11,262 nucleotides of DNA from Bacteroidales bacterium (GTDB lineage Bacteria; Bacteroidota; Bacteroidia; Bacteroidales; VadinHA17): positions 1 through 11,262 of the forward strand of contig DOZA01000369.1 in NCBI GenBank assembly GCA_003518245.1. The letters are read 5' to 3'. A program made the translations under genes and the position numbers. The notes under the pieces were generated by a model. It worked only from the letters and a program-made list of their open reading frames with translations, made no database searches and was not told the DNA's origin. Shown one piece after another: positions 1-5,738 of the stretch (position 1 is its first letter; every line of letters starts with the position of its first letter).

Positions 1-1
1 T

Positions 2-1072
2 GACATCCTATGTGCCAATATGCATTCTGATTCACCATTGCTGGAAGAACTACCGGCAACAGCAACCCTGACAGAAGAAAACCTGAAGATAAGCTTTGTT
101 GGTGTAGTTGAGACAAATGGCATGCCGGGAGCCTGCATGCCTTCAACCCACCCGTCAAAGCTTGAGAATCTTGTTTTTACCGATGCTTCACAGGTACTGG
201 ATCAGTATTCTGAATTAAAGGATGAAACGGAGTCTGACCTGCTTATTCTCCTGAGTCATCTCGGGCATTATTACCAGGGTGAAGTGACATCGGACTACAG
301 CGTGGCACATGATTTTCCCTTCTTTGATCTTATTATCGGCGGACACAGCCACAGCATTCAGGATACAACTATCAACGGAGTGCATATTTACCAGTCGGGA
401 GCATACCTTCATAACCTGGGAAAGATTAGCCTTACTGTAAAGAACGGTGAAATAATCTCGGAGGATTTTGAGCTTATTAACCTTGATGATTATCCTGACA
501 AGGACGAACAAATAAATATGAAAATTGAAGCATATAATAATAACCCGGCCTTTTCAGAGGTTATAGGATCCAATAGCATTTACCTTACAAGAAACAGGAC
601 TGTCGGAGGTTTTTATACTGATGCCCTGAGAGGATATCTTGGCACTGATATGTCGTTTCAGAACCCGGGAGGTATACGTTCTGACCTTGATGAGGGAGAT
701 ATTACCATACTCGAAATATACAGGATAGATCCTTTTGGCAACGGACTACGTAAATACGAGATGACAGTTGCAGCAATAAAGGATTTTCTTGAAGGCAGTG
801 GAGCCGGGTTATATTATTCGGGAGTAATAATTGAGAACGATTTTGCTGCAGGTGTGGTAATAAAGGATGAAGAGGGTAATATTTACCCGGGGGACCATGT
901 TCTATCGATCGCCATTAATGATTATATACCAACTGTTTATGAGGACTACTTTCCTGATCCTGTTGAAGTTTATGACATGATTACTGCAGATGCTATGATA
1001 GCCTGGGTCAGGAGTTTAAGTGAAGCTCTTAGTTACGATGGTTGTGACAGGTATTTCAGGTACGAAGAATAA
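2..1072 (+). CDS. 5'-nucleotidase / UshA-type metallophosphatase, C-terminal part (5' end outside window)
   Basis: The reading frame is already open at base 2 (it starts D-I-L-C-A-N), so the gene begins upstream; the ATG at 20 lies inside the metallophosphatase domain and is not the real start. Visible are the rear of that domain, with LSHLGH and, about 30 residues later, IIGGHSHSI, the paired metal-binding His motif of the family. The 5'-nucleotidase C-terminal domain follows, with NPGGIRSD (nucleoside-binding Arg region) and DPFGN. Members are usually exported and hydrolyse nucleotides or cyclic nucleotides to nucleosides and phosphate using two metal ions. The first metal ligands (D-x-H and GNHE) would lie upstream and cannot be checked. 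The gene ends with TAA and converges on the UDG gene to the right. The family call is firm; the exact substrate is not. Confidence 0.9.
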   Translation, partial: DILCANMHSDSPLLEELPATATLTEENLKISFVGVVETNGMPGACMPSTHPSKLENLVFTDASQVLDQYSELKDETESDLLILLSHLGHYYQGEVTSDYSVAHDFPFFDLIIGGHSHSIQDTTINGVHIYQSGAYLHNLGKISLTVKNGEIISEDFELINLDDYPDKDEQINMKIEAYNNNPAFSEVIGSNSIYLTRNRTVGGFYTDALRGYLGTDMSFQNPGGIRSDLDEGDITILEIYRIDPFGNGLRKYEMTVAAIKDFLEGSGAGLYYSGVIIENDFAAGVVIKDEEGNIYPGDHVLSIAINDYIPTVYEDYFPDPVEVYDMITADAMIAWVRSLSEALSYDGCDRYFRYEE

Positions 1073-1336
1073 TGTTGAACCGAACAGGATGAGTTTGCTG
1101 AAAGCAAGCGAATCCTGTGAGCTCGGCGAAGCCAATCGTTAAATTGTTTAATCGGGAATTCCTTAATGATAAAAGATCCAAGTTGAAAGATACAAGTGAG
1201 AAGATAAAAGGAAAAAGGAAATAGTTGAGACCAAATCAGGTTATGTTTAATAATTAAACAGCATTGAAGCTTCTCAACATTATAAACTCTATAAACCTTA
1301 TCAACTCTAACAATTTCCCTTAGCCTTAGACTCAGC
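1073..1336. other. Non-coding gap between convergent genes
   Basis: There is no plausible gene in these 264 bases. After the two hairpins at 1084-1133, bases 1168-1223 are strongly purine-rich with repeated AAGAT/AAG words, and bases 1268-1325 are pyrimidine-rich with repeated CAACTCT/AAACCT-like words. TGTTTAA/TTAAACA (1244-1250/1254-1260) forms a 7-bp hairpin, and GTTGAGA/TCTCAAC (1224-1230/1272-1278) can bracket it. These may help end transcription from both sides; no classic terminator with a T-run is seen. Confidence 0.5.
1084..1118. repeat. Two-part hairpin with GAA loop
   Basis: ACAGGAT (1084-1090) pairs with ATCCTGT (1112-1118), and GTTTGCT (1093-1099) pairs with AGCAAGC (1103-1109) around a GAA triloop. 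The two 7-bp stems, one pair being G-T, are separated only by GA opposite GA, a classic tandem G-A mismatch. A smaller GGC-GAA-GCC stem-loop follows at 1125-1133. It lies 11 bases after the nucleotidase stop but has no T-run, so it is not a normal intrinsic terminator. It could be a REP-like element or a transcript-end stabilising structure. Confidence 0.55.
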
Positions 1337-1915
1337 CTATACATACTCCGAATAATGCTGCGGATCAACCAGTTCCCGGTATTTACGAACTATCTTCTTA
1401 TAGTCTTCCCAAGTATCCCTTTTGAGATTTGGATTTCGTAACAGTGCAGCAGGATGATAAACAGGCATAACCATTTTATTATACCAGTTAAGCCAGTTAC
1501 CCCTGACTTTTGTAATACGGTATTCCTTGCCAAAGAAAACACGAAGAGCTGAGGCACCAAGAGGGATAAGGATCAAAGGGTCAATAATCTCAATCTGTTT
1601 GAACAGGTAAGGAACACACGTTTTGGTCTCATCATCAGTAGGGATTCTGTTTCCCGGGGGACGGCATTTTACAATATTACTGATATATACGTGTTGTTGA
1701 CGTGTAAATCCACATGCTGCAAGGATCTTATCAAGCATCTGTCCTGACTTGCCCACAAATGGCCTTCCTATCATGTCTTCATCATGCCCCGGGGCTTCAC
1801 CGATTATAAGGATCCTGGCCGATATATTGCCCTCACCGAAAATAACATTATGACGCGTCCTGTGTAAATCGCATTTAGTACAGGATAATACTTCCTGCTC
1901 AAGTTGTTCCATCAT
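1337..1915 (-). CDS. Uracil-DNA glycosylase, family 4 (Fe-S type)
   Basis: This enzyme removes uracil from DNA, starting base-excision repair of deaminated cytosine. Family hallmarks are all present (numbered from a GTG at 1918): a C-T-K-C pair at residues 13 and 16 plus Cys85 and Cys101, the four ligands of the 4Fe-4S cluster; GEAPGHDED at 40-48, the catalytic motif; GRPFVGKSG at 51-59; KCRPPGNR at 84-91; and HPAALLRNP at 155-163, the DNA-intercalating loop. The length of about 192 residues is typical. The frame opens GTG-ATG-ATG; I take an ATG (1915 or 1912) as start. The stop is TAG. It converges on the nucleotidase and diverges from the BNR lipoprotein. It appears intact, which matters because the family 1 ung nearby is interrupted. 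Confidence 0.95.
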   Translation of the reverse strand: MMEQLEQEVLSCTKCDLHRTRHNVIFGEGNISARILIIGEAPGHDEDMIGRPFVGKSGQMLDKILAACGFTRQQHVYISNIVKCRPPGNRIPTDDETKTCVPYLFKQIEIIDPLILIPLGASALRVFFGKEYRITKVRGNWLNWYNKMVMPVYHPAALLRNPNLKRDTWEDYKKIVRKYRELVDPQHYSEYV

Positions 1916-2225
1916 CACACAATTATGATTTATAATAAGATTGAATTACCTGAAATAAAGGTAGAAAAATTATTAGGAAGGATAAGACGAAAATGGAAAT
2001 ACTTTCCTTCGATTCGTCTCGAATACTCGTGGTTTACTCAGGAATCATATGTATTGGGGTTTAGTCCATCGTTGCGTCTTCTGGGCTTACTCAGGAACCT
2101 GAGGGTTGGTTTAATTGTTGAAAAGTTAAACCGGGCTGGGGGAGTCTGCCGAAAAGCAATCTTGGGCATTAAATCATTAATCTTAAAGATTTTTTGCATA
2201 GCTTTGATATATAAATGCTGTTAAT
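1916..2225. other. Non-coding divergent region with several inverted repeats and a direct repeat
   Basis: I see no convincing gene here. It contains a compound hairpin (arms 1985-1991/2013-2019 enclosing GGAAA-TAC-TTTCC at 1995-2007), CTCAGG-AA-CCTGAG at 2090-2103, and GGTTTAA/TTAAACC at 2108-2114/2126-2132. The 11-mer TTACTCAGGAA occurs twice, at 2034-2044 and 2087-2097, with looser similarity around both copies, which suggests an old 53-bp tandem duplication. The right end holds a candidate promoter for the lipoprotein gene. It could be a decayed gene, a regulatory region or an unrecognised RNA. Confidence 0.45.
2199..2206 (+). promoter_or_regulatory. Candidate Bacteroidota -7 box for the BNR lipoprotein
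   Basis: TAGCTTTG matches the TAnnTTTG consensus of the Bacteroidota housekeeping sigma factor exactly. It ends 20 bases before the ATG at 2226, which would leave a short leader. No good -33 TTG element is seen at the usual distance, so this is a moderate call. Confidence 0.4.
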
Positions 2226-3545
2226 ATGAAAAAACTGTTGTATATAATAATAGGTATTTTCATTCTCTTTTCATGCGAGAGGAAATCACCCGAGAGAAAA
2301 TTTGAAGTCCCTGTGACAAGAGTCAGCTCCATCAGCAATGACAGGGCCAATGAAATAACTATTGCAGTTAACCCTATAAATACTGACCACCTTGTTATTG
2401 GCTCTAACCTTGACTGGTATTATTATTCTTTTACCGGTGGTAGTTCATGGACTGAGCAAAACATTGAATCAACAGAACATGGTGTATGGGGCGATCCTGT
2501 ATTGATGTTCGATGATATGGGGCTTGTTTATTACTGCCATCTATCCAATCCTGAGGGCGATGCCTGGGTGGACCGTATTGTAGTTCAAAAATCCATTACA
2601 GGTGGACAGACATGGGATGATGGCAGAGGTATTGGTCTTAACGGCAACAAGGTACAGGATAAAGAATGGATATGCTTCGACAGGAGTGACTCACCCTATT
2701 CAGGAAATATGTATATAAGCTGGACTGAGTTTGATGATTATGGAAGTGCTGATCCTCTTGACAGATCAAGGATAAGGTTTTCTTATTCACAGGATCACTC
2801 AGAAACCTGGTCGGAGCCGATAGTGATAAGTGATACAGATGGCGATTGTATTGACGGTGATAATACAATGGAAGGAGCTGTTCCATGTGTGGGTAATAAT
2901 GGGGATATATACATAGCATGGTCAGGGCCGGAGGGTATATATTTTGACAGATCATCAGACGGTGGGCAAACATTTGATCAGGATGTAATATTAAGTGATA
3001 TGCCGGGAGGATGGGCTATTGATATACCCGGTATATACCGTTGTAACGGAATGCCATTTACGGTGTGCGATAACAGTGATTCAGAATACAGTGGCAATAT
3101 TTACATAATGTGGTCTGATCAGCGTAACGGAATTAATAATACTGATATATTCGTAATAAAATCAGGAGATGGAGGCAATACATGGAGTAACAGGAAGATG
3201 GTAAATAATGATGGCACTACCAGCCATCAGTTCTTTCCTAATATAGTTATTGATCCTGTTACAGGTATAGTATATATAGTATACTATGACCGTAGCCAGA
3301 CTGCAGGTAATGAGACAGAGGTATGGATAGCCCGCTCGGATGATGGGTGTGATACTTTCAAAAATTATAAGATTACCAAAAGCAAATTCATACCCGAGAG
3401 TGATATTTTCTTTGGCGATTATATAGATATTGATGCTTATAACGGGGTTATTTATCCTACATGGATGGAGATGAATGACAGGAAAATGAGTGTATGGGTT
3501 GCAAGAATGCTGGACGAGGATTTTGCCAAACTGGATTCAGAATAA
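2226..3545 (+). CDS. Lipoprotein with six Asp-box (BNR/sialidase-type) repeats
   Basis: The 439-residue protein starts with a lipoprotein signal peptide: Lys2-Lys3, a hydrophobic run, then LFSC with Cys17 as lipidation site. It is therefore predicted to sit in a membrane facing outside the cytoplasm, possibly on the surface. Six Asp-box motifs of the type S-x-D-x-G-x-T-W/F occur at about 68-75, 123-130, 188-195, 243-250, 313-320 and 371-378, the mark of a beta-propeller of the sialidase/BNR superfamily. I do not see the FRIP arginine motif of true sialidases near the N-terminus, so a glycan-binding or other hydrolase role is as likely as sialidase. It stands alone, facing away from the UDG gene and converging on the MATE remnant only 5 bases beyond its TAA. 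Fold call strong, enzymatic function unknown. Confidence 0.85.
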   Translation: MKKLLYIIIGIFILFSCERKSPERKFEVPVTRVSSISNDRANEITIAVNPINTDHLVIGSNLDWYYYSFTGGSSWTEQNIESTEHGVWGDPVLMFDDMGLVYYCHLSNPEGDAWVDRIVVQKSITGGQTWDDGRGIGLNGNKVQDKEWICFDRSDSPYSGNMYISWTEFDDYGSADPLDRSRIRFSYSQDHSETWSEPIVISDTDGDCIDGDNTMEGAVPCVGNNGDIYIAWSGPEGIYFDRSSDGGQTFDQDVILSDMPGGWAIDIPGIYRCNGMPFTVCDNSDSEYSGNIYIMWSDQRNGINNTDIFVIKSGDGGNTWSNRKMVNNDGTTSHQFFPNIVIDPVTGIVYIVYYDRSQTAGNETEVWIARSDDGCDTFKNYKITKSKFIPESDIFFGDYIDIDAYNGVIYPTWMEMNDRKMSVWVARMLDEDFAKLDSE

Positions 3546-3550
3546 CAATA

Positions 3551-4094
3551 TCAGACCTTGTTAAGTTTCCATCTTCCTCTTCTGAACAGGAAAAAGACCA
3601 TAATAGTCATCAGGCTTTCAGCTATGACTATTGATAGGAATACACCCTTTTCTTCGATACCTGATATTATAATCCTTATTGCGATAGTATAACCTGCAAT
3701 CGCATCGCTTCCAAAAACAGATATTATCCTTATTAAGCCAACCCAGCTTGATGTGGCTATCAGGTTCTGCCCTATCCTACCGAGTGAGATTTTAAGTATC
3801 TGTCCAATTAACCTGAAATTAAAACGTTTATGCTTCCTTAAAATCTTCACCCTCTCATTGTGAAAAAACAGGATATATAGCTGGTAGATAACTGCAATGC
3901 CCCTTCCTGTTGTTGTGGCAATAGCTGCCCCGGTAATTCCGAGCTCAGGGAATGGCCCCCATCATTCTCAGCAGATCACGTGAGAACAATATACCCGGGA
4001 TACTTATAAGCAGCGATACCAATAATCCTGTAAGAATAGATTGAAAAGCCGTCCTTCCGGCTTTATCACTGTATAGATGTATCAAGGAATCGGT
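3551..4094 (-). pseudogene. MATE-family efflux transporter remnant with multiple deletions
   Basis: Two frames together encode scattered parts of a MATE (multidrug and toxic compound extrusion) transporter, an ion-driven efflux protein of usually about 450 residues with 12 membrane segments. The first block (4094 to about 3958) reads from A-G-R-T-A-F-Q through L-L-I-S-I-P-G-I-L-F-S-R-D-L-L-R-M-M-G, as in MATE segment 3. It then jumps, with a frame change near 3955-3966, to WGPFPELGITGAAIATT, normally some 70-80 residues later. The next block runs through SSWVGLIRIISVFGS and AGYTIAIRIII. It jumps again in frame near 3660-3675 to EEKGVFLSIVIAES and the usual C-terminus FRRGRWKL (TGA stop). The first ~80 residues are absent and an in-frame TAA precedes the remnant. 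About 180 residues survive. The missing blocks are judged from family knowledge. It cannot make a working transporter. Confidence 0.85.
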
Positions 4095-4107
4095 TTAAAA
4101 GTATAGC

Positions 4108-4848
4108 TCAGCTGATTTTTTCAACCGAGAAAATAAATGAGCTAAGAGAATTCTGATTTTTCCATACTGCGCTTGCCCTTATCTTACATACTATTGTTTT
4201 ACCATCATTGTTGATAAGGCGTACTTCATATGATACCCTGTCAGTCTCTTTCCTGAGCATCCTGTCAAGACTCTGTCGTTCCATCAGGTAATCATCGGGA
4301 TGACAAAGCTGGAAAAAATTTATACCTGAAAAGTCAATATCACTCATGCCCAGTATATCTTTCAGTTCTTTATTGAACCTTATAAAATTCCCCTGTGCAT
4401 CTGTTTGCAATATGCCTGCAGGAAAATTTTCATAAAGGACATTTTGATCAATAAGCTTATTGTGAATGGTTGTTTCTGTATTCTTACGCCTGACAGCAAG
4501 TTGAAGCCTGATAATCAATTCAGTGCTTGTAAAAGGAAAGATAACAAGGTCGAACTGATGTCTCAGGCAAATATTCATGAGCTTTTCATCTTCTTTGCCG
4601 GCTATAATAAGTACAGGTGTGTAAATATTCATGCTGCCTGTAAGGCTTTTGAGGATGCTGGCATCAATCCCATCCTGCTCGTACCCGTTGTAAGCAATTA
4701 TGTCGTACTTATTCTCAGTACAGAGATTTTTAAATTCGTTAACATCTGATGAATATACAGCTTCAAATCCAAAATTATTTATACTGGATTCAAAGTGCTT
4801 GAAATCTATATCGCCTGTAAAGAAAAGAAGCCTGTCAGAGGGTTTCAC
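4108..4848 (-). CDS. Degenerate receiver + PAS domain protein, no output domain
   Basis: Residues 1-120 follow the response-regulator receiver pattern (RLLFFTGD strand, later PVLIIAGKEDE and FPFTSTELIIRLQLAVRRK). The key sites are gone: the acidic pair is reduced to a lone Asp, the strand carrying the phosphoacceptor Asp reads DIIAYNGY, the switch Thr/Ser position is Ala, and the conserved Lys of the K-P-F loop is Phe104. Phosphorylation is therefore unlikely. Residues about 131-243 form a PAS domain (ENFPAGILQTDAQGNFIRFN, LCHPDDY, then YEVRLINNDGK), a likely ligand- or signal-sensing module. The protein ends right after PAS with TGA and has no histidine-kinase, GGDEF or DNA-binding part. The start is GTG; no ATG is available before Met73. 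It may be a 3'-truncated sensor kinase, since the scarred MATE remnant begins 13 bases beyond its stop, or a complete small partner protein. Confidence 0.75.
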   Translation of the reverse strand: MKPSDRLLFFTGDIDFKHFESSINNFGFEAVYSSDVNEFKNLCTENKYDIIAYNGYEQDGIDASILKSLTGSMNIYTPVLIIAGKEDEKLMNICLRHQFDLVIFPFTSTELIIRLQLAVRRKNTETTIHNKLIDQNVLYENFPAGILQTDAQGNFIRFNKELKDILGMSDIDFSGINFFQLCHPDDYLMERQSLDRMLRKETDRVSYEVRLINNDGKTIVCKIRASAVWKNQNSLSSFIFSVEKIS

Positions 4849-4959
4849 AATTAAATTATCTTAATAATTAATTACTATCTTACTAAAATAAATATTTATG
4901 ATTATTCATCAGAAGAATTATGTAAAAAGTTATTAATTTCTTTTTAAACAAGGTATTGG

Positions 4960-4967
4960 TATATTTG
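4960..4967 (+). promoter_or_regulatory. Candidate Bacteroidota -7 box for ung
   Basis: TATATTTG fits TAnnTTTG exactly and ends 26 bases before the ATG at 4994. The spacing suggests transcription starting near 4974. The -33 region is T-rich but lacks a clear TTTG. It lies in the 145-base divergent gap between ung and the receiver-PAS gene. Confidence 0.45.
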
Positions 4968-4993
4968 TTTACTTCTAATGCGATACTATACAG

Positions 4994-5659
4994 ATGGATG
5001 TACGAATTGAAGAGAGCTGGAAGAATAAGTTCAGCAATGAATTTAAAAAAGATTATTTCAGGAAACTGACAGATTTCATCAGGGATGAGTACAATAAAAC
5101 CACCGTATACCCGCACGGTCAGTTTATTTTCAATGCCTTTGACAAATGTCCGTATGATAGTTTAAAAGCTGTAATAATAGGTCAGGACCCTTATCATGGT
5201 CCTGGACAGGCACATGGATTATGTTTTTCGGTACAGGATGGCGTAAGCCATCCCCCCAGCCTTATGAATATTTTCAAAGAGATACAAAATGACCTTAACA
5301 TTAATTGTTATAGCTCGGGTAATCTTGAGAGGTGGGCGGCACAGGGTGTCCTTTTGCTCAATGCTACGCTTACAGTGAGAGCACATAATCCCGGATCACA
5401 TCAGAATAAAGGCTGAAAGATTTTTACTGACGAAGTAATAAGAATAATAGCAGAAGAAAAGGAGAATGTTGTATTCTTCCTGTGGGGGGCATACGCGCAG
5501 AAAAAAGGAAATCAAATAGACAGAAACAGGCACCTGGTGCTTGAATCTGTTCATCCTTCACCCCTTTCGGCAAGCCGTGGATTCTTTAATAATAATCATT
5601 TTAGTCAGTGTAATGAATTCCTTATTTTTACTGGACAGGAACCGATTGATTGGAGATGA
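4994..5659 (+). pseudogene. ung: Uracil-DNA glycosylase family 1 (ung) with in-frame TGA at a conserved Trp
   Basis: Read through one stop codon, the frame gives a full-length 221-residue Ung, the enzyme that removes uracil from DNA. Motifs in order: GQDPYHGPGQAHG at 63-75 with the catalytic Asp65, HPPSLMNIFKEI at 86-97, LLLNATLTV at 121-129, [10 protein letters not shown] at 163-172, [12 protein letters not shown] at 187-198 (catalytic His187 and the DNA loop), and a C-terminal E-P-I-D-W. Codon 141 (5414-5416) is TGA, between N-K-G and K-I-F-T-D, where the family has Trp (G-W-x-x-F-T-D). One G-to-A change from TGG explains it. The truncated 140-residue product would lack the HPSPLS loop. TGA ends neighbouring genes, so recoding is unlikely. 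Nothing else is damaged, so this is a recent mutation, a sequencing error or, least likely, readthrough. Confidence 0.9.
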
Positions 5660-5738
5660 CCATCTTGATTTTGGATGTAAGATTAACGATTTAAGATTTA
5701 AGAATTTTTAATATTTCAAAAAATAATCCTTTTAGAAA

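Noticed and set aside
1904..2224. 106-codon open frame between the UDG and the BNR lipoprotein
   Set aside because: It overlaps the start of the UDG gene, has no recognisable motif, an odd composition rich in Leu, Arg, Lys and Cys, and lies over hairpin-rich DNA. Probably not coding.
2638..2973. 111-codon minus-strand frame inside the BNR lipoprotein
   Set aside because: It is antisense to a gene with clear Asp-box repeats, and its Tyr/His-rich content is a by-product of those codons.
5414..5416. TGA read as Trp (alternative genetic code) to rescue ung
   Set aside because: TGA serves as the natural stop of batE (10314), the receiver-PAS gene (4108) and the MATE C-terminus (3551), and Trp is written TGG throughout the other genes. 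The standard bacterial code fits.
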